Shown one piece after another: positions 46,418 to 55,544 of a stretch of 64,000 nucleotides of DNA (position 1 is its first letter; each line of letters opens with the position of its first letter). Location: contig NZ_CP089309.1 of the NCBI RefSeq assembly GCF_021228795.1, positions 1,674,001-1,738,000 on the forward strand, written 5' to 3'. Below the pieces are notes generated by a model. That model did not search any database and was not told the origin of the DNA. It worked only from the letters and a program-made list of their open reading frames with translations. This stretch comes from Thiocapsa bogorovii (GTDB lineage: Bacteria; Pseudomonadota; Gammaproteobacteria; Chromatiales; Chromatiaceae). Both the position numbers and the translations under genes were made by a program.

Positions 46418-48172
46418 TCAAAATCTCAGGCGCACCTGCCTTCCATCGCTGTCACGGGATTTGACCTCGAAGTGACAGACGCCGAGATCGGCAGAGAGCG
46501 TGGCGGTGTGAAGGCCGTTGCGCCAGGTGAGCTCCATGCGGTCATCGTCCGTGTCGGCGACGCTCAGCGCACCGGCAAAGGCCGGCGAGCGATTACGCAG
46601 ACGAATGAGCTCGAGCTGATTGCGAACGAGCGGCTCCGCCAGCCCCTCGCGGACCCGATCCATGGTTAGGTTCGTGCGGTTGATCTCCTTGTGACCGGCG
46701 GTGCCGCCCGCATCCGCGGCCGCATAGTCGTTCCTTCCTGCAAACAGGTCCAGATACCACACCTGGGGGATGCCAGGCATAAACAGTTGGATGGCCCGAG
46801 CCAGCAGCAGCTTGCACTCGTCTTCCCCCAGCGCACTGAAAAATGTGGCGTTGACTTGGTAGTAGGCAATCTTTTTGCCGTCCGTGCCATAGAGGTTCTT
46901 GACGCGGCCGCCATGGTGGATGACGCCCTGCATCACCTGGTCGATGATCGCGTCGTCGAGAAGGCCCGGACGATGGTCGCCAGCCATCCCCGCGCCCGCG
47001 CCGCGCAGGTCCAGCACCGGGATACCGTCGTGGCAACCGAGCATGTTGATGGTCTGCAGGCCGCGGGACTGAATCTCCGCGATCCAGCGACGCAACGGCG
47101 CGCTGGTACCGCGCTGGAGCGCGTCTATGACCAGACCGGGAAAGAAAAAGTCATAGATGGGATAACCCTCGGCGGCAACCTCCTCATGGAGACCCTTGCC
47201 ATACTCGGCATGCACCTCAGGGAAGATGATCACGTCATGGCGCTGAGCGATGGCACGCAGGCGGTCCAGGTAGTCCCAGGTGCCGGGCTTGTTGAAGAAG
47301 TTGGGCTTGCCGGGCTCCTTGTGCAGATAGGCGAACGCATCCAGGCGGATGATCTTCGCGCCATAGCCCGCCAGCTTGGCCAGGGTCTCGTCGTAGAACT
47401 CCCAGACCCGCTCGGAGCGGGCGTTGAGGTCCATCTGGCCCAGGTACTCGCGCTTCTGGTCCACCAGAGCCATGGCCTGGTTGCGCAGATAGTTGTAGCC
47501 GTCCAGATCCATGTCGTCCGGGTCCACGCCATTCTCCAGCGCGCCGTTCACCATCATAGACAGAGCGGTGGCGGCCGAGCCGTCCATCCCGGTGGCGATC
47601 AGCTCGTCCGGTGCGATCGGCCGATAGCTCACCTTCTGGTAGAAGGTATTCCAGTAGGGCCGCTCGGTCCCGTCCGGGAAGCGCACATCCAGGATCGGAA
47701 GCCCCGGCTTGCGCAGGAACAGCTTCTCGAGGTGTTCCGCGTCCGGGATCACGTGGCCGTCCGGACCCATGGTCCCATGCTCGTGCCAGAAGCTGTTCCA
47801 GTCGATAAAGAAATCCCGGTATTCGGACGCGTCGCCCTTGGCCAGCAAATCCCGGAACTGCGGCGAGGCGACAGAGAGATGATTGAGAACCAGATCGAAC
47901 TTGAACTGGATGCCCCGCTCCGTGAGTGCCTTCAGATCGTCGCGGGTGACCAACTCCTCGTTGAGCCCATAGTCGATCACCGAAAAGCCACGATCGAGAT
48001 CGCTGTTGAAGCAGGTGGGCAACAGGTAGAGCAGGGAGAAGGTGCCGTCGAAGTCACTCTCGCCAAGCAACTCCACCAGGTCCGATAGGCGGGTGCCGAT
48101 GCTGTCCGGATAGAGGTTGAGCATGACCCCATTGGGAAGTGTCTGAGTGGCTGCTGCGTCGTGTCGTTCCAT
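46418..48172 (-). CDS. GH13_18 sugar phosphorylase (sucrose phosphorylase type)
   Basis: 584 residues, no signal peptide. Alpha-amylase-fold motifs: FDLVLNHLSVASPQF, the nucleophile Asp in KIIRLDAFAYLHKEPG, the acid/base Glu in IIFPEVHAEYG, and NMLGCHDGIPVLDLRGAG with the third Asp. The arrangement and length match subfamily GH13_18, which holds sucrose, sucrose-6-phosphate, glucosylglycerol and glucosylglycerate phosphorylases. Which sugar is split cannot be settled from motifs. It would release glucose-1-phosphate in the cytoplasm, possibly from a compatible solute. GGGGGAA precedes the ATG. Confidence 0.88.
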   Translation of the reverse strand: MERHDAAATQTLPNGVMLNLYPDSIGTRLSDLVELLGESDFDGTFSLLYLLPTCFNSDLDRGFSVIDYGLNEELVTRDDLKALTERGIQFKFDLVLNHLSVASPQFRDLLAKGDASEYRDFFIDWNSFWHEHGTMGPDGHVIPDAEHLEKLFLRKPGLPILDVRFPDGTERPYWNTFYQKVSYRPIAPDELIATGMDGSAATALSMMVNGALENGVDPDDMDLDGYNYLRNQAMALVDQKREYLGQMDLNARSERVWEFYDETLAKLAGYGAKIIRLDAFAYLHKEPGKPNFFNKPGTWDYLDRLRAIAQRHDVIIFPEVHAEYGKGLHEEVAAEGYPIYDFFFPGLVIDALQRGTSAPLRRWIAEIQSRGLQTINMLGCHDGIPVLDLRGAGAGMAGDHRPGLLDDAIIDQVMQGVIHHGGRVKNLYGTDGKKIAYYQVNATFFSALGEDECKLLLARAIQLFMPGIPQVWYLDLFAGRNDYAAADAGGTAGHKEINRTNLTMDRVREGLAEPLVRNQLELIRLRNRSPAFAGALSVADTDDDRMELTWRNGLHTATLSADLGVCHFEVKSRDSDGRQVRLRF

Positions 48173-49053
48173 CGTGGATTCCCCCCTGGCTTGCTGTGGC
48201 GCCGTTACTCTATATCTGGTGCTGGCGGCCCGAGTGGCGCACTAAAGGCTTTTCGGTTGGGCTTGTGCGATCGGATGAAATGATCGGAAGCCGAACGGTC
48301 ACGCGAGCTAAAAGGAGTTTAGAGAGCAGGCGTCCCGCGACGGTCGATCCGGCCTATCTGTTGCCGCCCCTTTCGCATTGAAGGCGCAGCGTGTGGAGCG
48401 AGAATTTGAACCAGAAACGACACAATTTTACCGCTCCGCCAGCTGCTGGCAAATCCAGCGAGTGAAGGAGGCCCTCCTCAGCCCGGCGGGTGCTTGGCGG
48501 TGCCCTACAAGGCTCGACGCCGCTGCGGGGACACTCGCCGACCGGATTCTTAGGCTGCGGGGGTGGTAACACCGCCCTGCTAGCCGACGCGCTCGGCCCC
48601 CGTTCCCTCAAACTGCAGCACGGCACCCGTCAAGATCCTATGGCCGTGATGCCAAGCCTAGACCGATAATGCTCGATTACAAGACCTGACCCCTTTTTTC
48701 TCCCATAATGCTGGATTACAAGACCTGACCCTTTTTTCTCCCTTACGAATCGAAGTTACCGACTTCTTGTATCATGTCACCTTGTACGGTCATCGAGTGT
48801 GACGATCGGAATCATGCAGTCTGGATGGCGGTGTCATATTAACTGTCAAACGACCTATAACGATCGTGTCAAGGTGGCGCTCGCAGAGGGGAATCGGTCG
48901 AGGAAGAAGTGCTGGCTCAATGATGTGTTCACCGTGCACAACGATCGTCGACATGGCTCGATCGAGATGCTCGGCAGCGGATTAAATATCGGCGTCACCC
49001 AAGTATTCAAGCGTCTTGATTCTCAGATTCATGTTATACCATGAGGCTTAGCG
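48173..49053. other. 880-bp gene-free stretch with dispersed repeats
   Basis: No supported gene. It contains a second copy of AAACTGCAGCACGGCACC (48610-48627), the motif ACAAGACCTGACCCC at 48679-48693 and a 14-base form at 48718-48731. From about 48760 base composition becomes more AT-rich, up to the sulfotransferase. Confidence 0.6.
48666..48743. repeat. 39-bp tandem duplication carrying the ACAAGACCTGACCC motif
   Basis: ATAATGCTCGATTACAAGAC... at 48666 and ATAATGCTGGATTACAAGAC... at 48705 are near-identical units, each ending in a T run and CTCCC. They differ at one base and by one C. Confidence 0.85.
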
Positions 49054-49992
49054 ATGAAAACGGATTCAAAAGAAATCACGCCCATTTTTCTCGTTGGTGC
49101 AAGACGATCTGGGACAACCCTTTTCAGGGTAATTTTGAATGGACATCCGGATGTGTCATGGGATAGAGGCTGGGAATTCGCAGTCAATTTCATCGGCGAC
49201 CAGGGTCAGGTTCTCGAGACATTCAAAGACGCAACACCCGAAACCTCCAAAAACCCTACCATTACTGATGTGCGTTCCTACTTAAACCACAAAGCCCAAA
49301 CAACACTGGGCAATAAAAAAATCCTGGGCGTCACCGTTCATGAGGGATTCAAGAAGATTCCCTATCTCTACAAAAATGCGAAATATATCCATATCATCCG
49401 GGACCCGCGGGATATCGCCATTTCCAGCGTCAAACTTGGGTGGGCCGGATCCTATTATTATGCTCCGGACATGTGGATAACCGCACAGCGGGAATGGGGT
49501 GAGCTGAAGACGTCCATTGATGAAAATGCATGGATTGAACTAAGGTACGAAGAATTTGTTACCCATCCGGAAGCCGAGCTCAAGAAAGTCTGTGATTTTA
49601 TAGGCGTCGACTATACTGAAAAGCTATTCGATTACATCAATACCACGAAGTACAACTATCCCAAGGAGTCCTTAGCCTATCGATGGAAAACCCAACTTCA
49701 GGAATCCGAGGTACAGCTCATCGAGTCAAGGATCGGGGGTTATCTTCATCAAGGCGGATATGAGCCATCCCCCTATCCTTCCCTCGTCATCAGTTGGCCA
49801 AAGGCAATGCAGCTAAAAATCAGGAACTTCATCGGAATCAAAGCGAGAGGTATTTCGGACGAAGGATTTTTTCTATATCTAACTGGATTCGTAGGCCGTA
49901 AGCTTCGATTGAAATCGCTGCTCGCTCTGCATAAAAAGAAATTGGGGGAGATAAAGCAGAAGCGCGTTGAGAAGCTGGAAAAAGACTACTGA
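49054..49992 (+). CDS. Sulfotransferase family protein, low GC
   Basis: 312 residues. The PAPS 5'-phosphosulfate loop is LVGARRSGTTLFRVILNGHP at residues 13-32 and the 3'-phosphate-binding site is IHIIRDPRDIAISSVKLGW near residue 111. The C-terminal part is Lys-rich and amphipathic. It would move a sulfuryl group from PAPS to a carbohydrate or other acceptor. Base composition and codon use are clearly more AT-rich than the flanks, a sign of transfer. No ABC exporter or glycosyltransferase neighbours indicate a target. Confidence 0.88.
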   Translation: MKTDSKEITPIFLVGARRSGTTLFRVILNGHPDVSWDRGWEFAVNFIGDQGQVLETFKDATPETSKNPTITDVRSYLNHKAQTTLGNKKILGVTVHEGFKKIPYLYKNAKYIHIIRDPRDIAISSVKLGWAGSYYYAPDMWITAQREWGELKTSIDENAWIELRYEEFVTHPEAELKKVCDFIGVDYTEKLFDYINTTKYNYPKESLAYRWKTQLQESEVQLIESRIGGYLHQGGYEPSPYPSLVISWPKAMQLKIRNFIGIKARGISDEGFFLYLTGFVGRKLRLKSLLALHKKKLGEIKQKRVEKLEKDY

Positions 49993-50927
49993 ATCGAAGT
50001 CGAGCCGCCGGATGAGCAAATGATGCGCCGGCGGAGCGGGTTCCCAGAAAAGGGACCCAAAAACGGCTACCATTGAGCTGAACCCGATCAATGGTACGTC
50101 CCATTTTTTCTTGCCCGGACACGCGTTCGGTCATGCCGCGAAGCGCCGTCCCGTCACCGCAAACGCCCAGTCGTTTCTCGTTGGGAAGGCAAGGTATCGA
50201 CTCCGATCCGAACCAGCCACCTTTGCGGATCGCGGCCGTGGGAATGTTCCCATTGGGAAGAGACACCCCGCCCCCGGTTCTTATGAAACCCGGAAAATCG
50301 CCGGTGCCGTGCCAAGATCCAAGTAGGCCGCGGGTTCGGAGATCGCTGGCGCGACGCCCGGCGGGCGCGGGCCGACCCCCTGGTGGCTCGCCGGCAGGGG
50401 CGTCTCGGTCACGACCGTTCCTCCGTGGCGTTTGGCGGGAATGCGCCGGTGCCCGACCCAGGCTCGATGGCTTTCGGCCAAGCCCTTCTGCGAGGTCGCC
50501 GGCGCATTCCCAAACCGATGGTACGAAGGCACGACCCACCTCGAAGATCACGGTTCCTTGAGACTGCACAAGCACGGCCGACAGTTTCCCCGTCAATAAG
50601 AAACAACCGCGCTCCGTCCCCGTTCTCTTTTCCGCAAGTTGGATAGGTGTGCCGGGGTCAGAATGGACGCTAGAGTAGAGGGCAGATGATCGCGCAATTA
50701 TTCGCTCAGTGGATCGCTTCCGGTGCAACCGAGCCGTCGCGCGGCGGACTGAACCCGGGACGGCGATCCATGCAAGCTGGCAGGCCGAAAATGCTGGATC
50801 GCATGACCTGCCCCCATTGCCCTGCATTGTCCTGTGCCAAACGAAAGGGGGCGGCAACGGATTGGCCCGATCTACCGTCGCGGGACACCTGCCCTCTACT
50901 CTACCCGCGGCCTTCAGCGTCGCGCAA
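49993..50927. other. 935-bp gene-free stretch
   Basis: No supported gene. It holds copy A of the 75-bp dispersed repeat (50248-50323). Plus and minus frames of up to 156 codons are Arg/Pro-rich without domain or ribosome site. Confidence 0.5.
50248..50323 (+). repeat. Dispersed ~75-bp repeat, copy A
   Basis: Shares the order TTGGGA-GACACCC-GGTTC/GCTCG-ATGGAACCC-GGAAAATCG-CGGT-CC-GCCAAG with copies B and C, about 65-75 percent by eye. It lies 256 bp downstream of the low-GC sulfotransferase and in its orientation. Confidence 0.65.
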
Positions 50928-52364
50928 TTAATAGACGGCGCTATCCGGATTCACCCGCTCCGTATCCCGGATCTGCTCCACCAGCCGCTTGACATCGTCC
51001 AGCGTCGTCTCCGGATTCATGAAGACCAGCCGTAGCCAGCGCCGGCCTTGGAATTCGGTGGAGGTGATGTAAAAGTCCCCACGGTTGAGGATTCCGTCGC
51101 GCAGGGTGAGCTGGTGGGCGTCCGTTCCCGGCAGGCGCAGGCAGAGGATGTTCGACTCCGGCGCGACAGCGACCTCGATATCGTCGATGCCCTTCAGATA
51201 GTCATGGACTTGCTCAGCGAGGCGATACTGATGCTCGACGTAGCGCGCGAGGCCCTGCTCGCCGAGCGCGGCGAGCACCATGAAGAATCGCAGCCCCATG
51301 GCACTCTTGGTGCATTCGACGGACCGGTGCAGAAAATCGAAGCCCAGCTGCTCCTTGTCGTGAAAAAGGTAGCTCGCCTGTTGCGAGAAGGCGCTGTCGA
51401 TGGTGCGATGATCACGCACCAAAAGCGCGGCACAGACGGATGGAGTCCGCATCATCTTGTGGGCGTCCCAAGTCAGCGAGCTGGCGAGCTCCACTCCGTC
51501 CAGCCGATGGCGGTATTCGGTCGACAGCAGCGCCGATGCGCCGTGGGCGCCGTCGACGTGGAACCAGATACCGCACTCGCGACAGAACTCGCCGATCGGA
51601 CGCAGCGGATCGTAGACGCCTACCGAGGTGCTGCAGGCATTGGCGACGAGGGCCAGCGGCGTGCGCCCGTCGGCCTGGATGCGCTCCAGGATCTGCGGCA
51701 GGGTCTCCGGCCGCATCGCGCCGCGGGCATCGCAGGGAACCCGGTAGATATTGCGGGTGCCGATGCCGAGGATGCCGACGGCGCGGTCAATGCTGTAGTG
51801 GTTGCTCTCGGGGGCAATGACAGCAAGGTCGCCTTGGTCGCCCTGGTGCCAGGCATCGGGGCGCAGTGCACTGCGCGCGGCGATCAGGGCCGTCAAGTTT
51901 GCCAGCGAGCCGCCGTGTGTCAGCACGCCGCCACCGCAGATCCGTTCGGCACGCTTTCCGGCCTCGATGGGCGCCGGTGTCCAACCGATCTTTTCAAGCA
52001 TCCAGTTGATGACGAACCATTCGATGGCCGCGGCGCCGGGGCCCATCTCGTAGATGGCCATCGGGTTGTTCGTCAGCCCGTCGATCAGCGCACCGAGTGA
52101 TGCGGAGGGGTGAGGCACCGCCACCTGATGGCCCATGTAGCCGGGCTGGTGCAGATTGATGATGCTACCCAAGTAAGCTTCGGTGAAACGCAGCAAAACG
52201 TCGCCGGTGAGCCCGCCCTCGCGGGCAAGACAGTCAAGGCGGAGGTCTTCGATCAGTTCGACCAGCGGGCGTTGCGCCAGTACCGGCGTGCGGCGCTCGC
52301 GTGCGGCCGAAACCTGACGGTCCAGTGCCGCGGCGACGATCTCGAGGTCTGAGCGAAAAGTCAT
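50928..52364 (-). CDS. PLP-dependent group II decarboxylase
   Basis: 478 residues. The PLP lysine is in TWDAHKMMRTPSVCAALLV, with FHVDGAHGASALLS before it (the Asp that contacts the pyridine N) and GGVLTHGGSLANLTAL, the phosphate-binding region. It belongs to the aromatic amino acid / glutamate / diaminobutyrate decarboxylase family. The N-terminus INLHQPGYMGHQVAVPHPSA is typical of diaminobutyrate or tyrosine-type enzymes, but the amino acid is not certain. ATG 52364 is preferred to GTG 52373. No biosynthetic neighbours are present. Confidence 0.9.
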   Translation of the reverse strand: MTFRSDLEIVAAALDRQVSAARERRTPVLAQRPLVELIEDLRLDCLAREGGLTGDVLLRFTEAYLGSIINLHQPGYMGHQVAVPHPSASLGALIDGLTNNPMAIYEMGPGAAAIEWFVINWMLEKIGWTPAPIEAGKRAERICGGGVLTHGGSLANLTALIAARSALRPDAWHQGDQGDLAVIAPESNHYSIDRAVGILGIGTRNIYRVPCDARGAMRPETLPQILERIQADGRTPLALVANACSTSVGVYDPLRPIGEFCRECGIWFHVDGAHGASALLSTEYRHRLDGVELASSLTWDAHKMMRTPSVCAALLVRDHRTIDSAFSQQASYLFHDKEQLGFDFLHRSVECTKSAMGLRFFMVLAALGEQGLARYVEHQYRLAEQVHDYLKGIDDIEVAVAPESNILCLRLPGTDAHQLTLRDGILNRGDFYITSTEFQGRRWLRLVFMNPETTLDDVKRLVEQIRDTERVNPDSAVY

Positions 52365-52789
52365 GGTCTGCACCCAATCCGGGTCTATCAGGCGAGCTGC
52401 CGGTCGTCACTTCACCCCAGCGACAAGCCTCTCCGGCGTCGGGGCAGACGTCAATTTCCCGCAGCGGGTTGGTGGCGCTTTACAGTCCGAGCCATACCGC
52501 ATAACACCTCGCGAGGGCTCCTGCTGTCGCAAGCACCCGGTCGTCATGGCGACACGCGGCTATGACGATGGTCAAATCAACTCAGATCCAGCGCTCCGCG
52601 CAATCGCCACCTCCCTAAGCCCCGAATTCGCACCTGACGTGAGCCCGCCATCAATTGTGCCCAGGCTGGTATCCAATACCGGCCGGATCTTGCCGCTCCG
52701 GGCCAGCGGCGTCAATGTCCGCACATTGCGGCCGATACCGCCCCAAGACGCTCCGTTCACGCCCACCCCGCAAGCCCCACACCACCGGC
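52365..52789. other. No gene seen
   Basis: About 425 bp upstream of the decarboxylase, with no domain-bearing frame. The decarboxylase promoter should lie in its left part. Confidence 0.45.
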
Positions 52790-53000
52790 GCCAACAATCC
52801 GTCGATGATCCCCTCCCTTTCCGCACCCCTCTCGAGCGCCTCGTCGGCGCCGTCGAGCGCGTCACCTTCCACAGCGAGCAATCCGGCTTTTGCGTCCTGC
52901 GGGTGAATGCCCGAGGCCAACATGATCTGATGACGGTGATCGGCAGTGCCGTTTCTGTCTCGGCCGGAAAGTCCATCCACACGCACGGGCGGTTGATCAA
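52790..53000 (+). pseudogene. RecD2-like helicase, N-terminal scrap
   Basis: LERLVGAVERVTFHSEQSGF and CVLRVNARGQHDLMTVIGSA match the N-terminal OB domain of RecD2/RecD-like DNA helicases. It breaks off at about 53000, where Y1 transposase sequence begins. No helicase motif remains. Confidence 0.7.
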
Positions 53001-53002
53001 TG

Positions 53003-53090
53003 GATCTACGCCGCCGTCAGTTGCGCCGTGCGCCGGTTCGAACGCGCAGACGCCGTCACGGCCGCACAGGAGTCGACCTACCGTCGAAGG
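53003..53090 (+). pseudogene. 3' end of a Y1 transposase, plus strand
   Basis: VSCAVRRFERADAVTAAQES matches the C-terminal end TVSRAVCRFERADAGSAAPE of the copy at 54.2 kb. It is fused to the RecD2 scrap, and a degenerate motif ATTACAAGCCTTGCCCC follows at 53128-53144. Confidence 0.7.
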
Positions 53091-53254
53091 CACCGTGGTC
53101 ACGCTTTGTGATCACCGCATTACTCGATTACAAGCCTTGCCCCTAACTTGCCCCCTTCGCGCCGCCGCCCACACCTATGATAAAAAAGGAAACCTCAGCC
53201 GAACGATCGTCCGCAAGATTCATATCTGCCAAAAATGAATACAGAAGGTATCTC

Positions 53255-53491
53255 ATGGCAACAACATCCCTAAGCCTAGGGGAACGCTGGGAAGTCTTCA
53301 TCAAGAACGAGATCGCAACCGGTCGGTATGGCTCGGCAAGTGAGTTGGTAAACGATGCGCTGCGTCACATGGAGGAGCGCAACGCCAGATCGGCTGCGTT
53401 GCGTGAACACCTGGCCGAAGGCGAGGCGCAGGCGCGACGTGGCGAGCTCGTCGAGAATGCGGGAAAACCGCGAGCATTCCGCGCGAAATAA
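53255..53491 (+). CDS. ParD-family antitoxin without a toxin
   Basis: 78 residues: SLSLGERWEVFIKNEIATGR and YGSASELVNDALRHMEER are the ribbon-helix-helix ParD/CopG-type fold, with a Lys/Arg-rich end. AGAAGG precedes the ATG. A ParE toxin normally overlaps the 3' end; here the next 150 bp hold no ParE-like frame, so the antitoxin is orphan. Confidence 0.85.
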   Translation: MATTSLSLGERWEVFIKNEIATGRYGSASELVNDALRHMEERNARSAALREHLAEGEAQARRGELVENAGKPRAFRAK

Positions 53492-53656
53492 TTCGGGAAT
53501 CGGCCGGTGAAACAAAGTGAGCGACAACAAAACGGCATGAGCAGGACGGCCAGCGGGATGGTCAGCCCTATCTGCCAACGAGCCCTGAGCGAGCACGATG
53601 AGCGATGTCATCGGCAGGAAGCTTTTCGGCCCGCCGCCAGCGTCGGCTGGTTTCGC

Positions 53657-54094
53657 CTACTCCGGTGACCAAGCTGGATCGAGAATCTGATCTGGCGTCC
53701 AGAGGCATGTCTCGGGGAAATCCGAGAGTCCGGTCTCCTGCGCGGCTTGTGCCGTCGCGTCGTCCCAAACGCCCGCCCACCAGTCGGGGTCGTCGAGCTT
53801 TGGAAGCAGGCTCGGGGTCTCTTGGAGTCTACGCAGGATCCCTCGCCGTTGGTTTCTAATGGTGATCTGCCAGCTGGCTCCGCGGCGACCGGGCTGCATC
53901 TGCCACTTCACCAGGTGAGCCAAGAGCAGTGCCATGCGGTTCGTCAGCTCTCTCTGCTCACTCTTTCCCACGTCTTCGATCTCCTCGGCCAGATGAGCAA
54001 TATCCAACAGGTCGAACCGTCTTTCGCGCAGCAGTCTTGCTTGTTCGGACGCCCAAGCGACCACGTCTTCTTCGTACCTTGTTGCGTTCGCCAT
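53657..54094 (-). CDS. DUF29 family protein
   Basis: 145 residues beginning MANATRYEEDVVAWASEQAR, then FDLLDIAHLAEEIEDVGKSE and RMALLLAHLVKWQMQPGRRG, the signature of DUF29, a family very common in cyanobacteria and purple bacteria and often near toxin-antitoxin or transposon genes. The C-terminus FPETCLWTPDQILDPAWSPE is also typical. Function is unknown. ATG 54094 is preferred because the family begins there. Confidence 0.9.
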   Translation of the reverse strand: MANATRYEEDVVAWASEQARLLRERRFDLLDIAHLAEEIEDVGKSEQRELTNRMALLLAHLVKWQMQPGRRGASWQITIRNQRRGILRRLQETPSLLPKLDDPDWWAGVWDDATAQAAQETGLSDFPETCLWTPDQILDPAWSPE

Positions 54095-54165
54095 GGTGGC
54101 TGTTCCGCTAATCGTCGTTGGTTTATCTCTCATCGGATGACTATAGATCTGAGTCCGGACACAAG

Positions 54166-54187
54166 AAAGCCCGCTGGGGCGGGCTTT
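54166..54187. terminator. Hairpin, probable intrinsic terminator
   Basis: AAAGCCCG (54166-54173) and CGGGCTTT (54180-54187) pair around a 6-base loop. It lies between the DUF29 start and the end of the Y1 copy; on the minus strand it would end with TTTCTTG and could terminate the transposase transcript. Confidence 0.65.
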
Positions 54188-54214
54188 GTCGAGCGGGCTT
54201 GGTGTGCTTTGTGG

Positions 54215-54735
54215 TCAGGTCCTGAAATCACTTATCCGATGGCTCGACTCCGGCGCGGCCGATCCGGCATCGGCGCGCTCGAACCGGCACACGGCGCGAC
54301 TGACGGTCGAGTCGTGTACGCCGAAATGCTCGGCGATCTCCCGCATCGTGTAGGCACGGCTCAGGAATGCCCGCGCCATCGCCTCGAGCGGCGTCGCGGA
54401 TTGATCATCGAACGCCGACAAATGCCCTTGAAGCGGCCCTGAAACAGGTGTCCGACCAGGCCGTGACGGCGATTGACCCGCTGGGTGAAGACGCCGTTGA
54501 GCTGCCGCATCCCCTTCGACAGATTCCCCTCCGCAGTCTCCACCACGACATGATAGTGATTGGTCATCTGGCAGTAGGCGTGACAGCGCCAATTGAAGCG
54601 TGCGCAGACCTCCGCGAACACCGCCAGCCAGGCCTCTCGGTCCTCATCGTCGCGATAGATCGCCTCACGGCGATCGCCGCGCGAGGTGACGTGATAAAGC
54701 CCGCCGGCGAGCTCGATTCGGAGTGGTCTGGCCAC
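54215..54735 (-). pseudogene. Y1 REP-associated transposase with internal deletion
   Basis: The N-terminal half (RPLRIELAGGLYHVTSRGDR, MTNHYHVVVETAEGNLSKGM) is intact to GRFKGI, then joins LSAFDDQSATPLEAMARAFL in another frame, which is the C-terminal helix-turn-helix. Compared with the copy at 44710-45576 about 140 residues containing the catalytic Tyr region are missing. The start is GTG instead of ATG. Ends are kept, so an intact transposase could still act on it (inference). Confidence 0.88.
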
Positions 54736-54760
54736 GGAAACACCTTAGCCCAGCGATGGA

Positions 54761-55108
54761 TCAAGCGTTCCGGTCGCCGATTTCGACGACGACTTCGCCG
54801 ACCTCCAACATCGCCATGGCGTCCGGCAGCACCTCTGTCAGGATCCGGCGCGGGTGGGAGTTGGTAACATTGCCGCAGGTGAGCCAGAGGATGCGCGGCG
54901 GCGGACCGAGTCTTAAGGCAAGTTCCACGAAATCGCTGTCCTTGCTCATGATGACGACATCGCCTTGGTCGCGAGCCGCTTGGAAAATCGCCCGGTCATC
55001 GCTGTCCCGCAGCCCCAGATCACGTACAGCCAGGCATCTGATCTCAAATGTACTTGCCAGCCAGGCTGCAAGGGTCGGCGGCAATTGCGCATCAAGCCAG
55101 ATCGTCAC
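54761..55108 (-). CDS. DUF5615 PIN-like toxin
   Basis: 115 residues: MTIWLDAQLPPTLAAWL opens with the first Asp of a PIN-like fold, then DSDDRAIFQAARDQGDVVIM and SKDSDFVELALRLGPPPRIL complete the DUF5615 pattern (xDxDF). Predicted ribonuclease toxin. Its ATG overlaps the stop of the DUF433 gene by 4 bp, so the two form a type II toxin-antitoxin pair. Confidence 0.9.
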   Translation of the reverse strand: MTIWLDAQLPPTLAAWLASTFEIRCLAVRDLGLRDSDDRAIFQAARDQGDVVIMSKDSDFVELALRLGPPPRILWLTCGNVTNSHPRRILTEVLPDAMAMLEVGEVVVEIGDRNA

Positions 55109-55335
55109 GCGACCAGTCGCGGGATGTCGACGCGCTCAGCGGCTAGGAGCAAACAGGCTTGAATGTCCTCCGGCTCCAAATCCGGAAAGTCCGCGAGGAT
55201 CTCGCGGGCGGACACGCCCTCCGCGAGCATCTCAAGGATATCGACGACGCGGATTCGCATGCCGCGAATACACGGGCGCCCGCCGCATTGATCGGGGTTT
55301 GTGGTGATGCGGTCTCTAACCAGGTGTTTGTCCAT
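55105..55335 (-). CDS. DUF433 antitoxin
   Basis: 76 residues with ITTNPDQCGGRPCIRGMRIR and VVDILEMLAEGVSAREILAD, the compact helix-turn-helix fold of DUF433 antitoxins, normally upstream of a DUF5615 toxin as here. It probably represses the pair's promoter. Confidence 0.9.
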   Translation of the reverse strand: MDKHLVRDRITTNPDQCGGRPCIRGMRIRVVDILEMLAEGVSAREILADFPDLEPEDIQACLLLAAERVDIPRLVA

Positions 55336-55544
55336 TTGGGACTCCGAGGGGCTGCCAATCGCTTTCTATTAGGAGGTTGTGACTGCGGCCAGTCAAGTCA
55401 GATCAGGCCGGACGATAGGCGACGGGAACATAGGCTGACATATCACGGAGTCGCAGTCGGCGACCAGACCGATCGGTCGGGCCTTCCCTCAGTCTCCGAC
55501 AGGAGCGAGGATCGGAGGCGTGACGTCCACGAGGCTACAGCGTC

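Noticed and set aside
46691-48088. 465-codon plus-strand frame opposite the GH13 gene
   Set aside because: Shadow of the phosphorylase, whose active-site motifs are unambiguous on the minus strand.
51048-52100. 350-codon plus-strand frame opposite the PLP decarboxylase
   Set aside because: Shadow of the decarboxylase; no support of its own.
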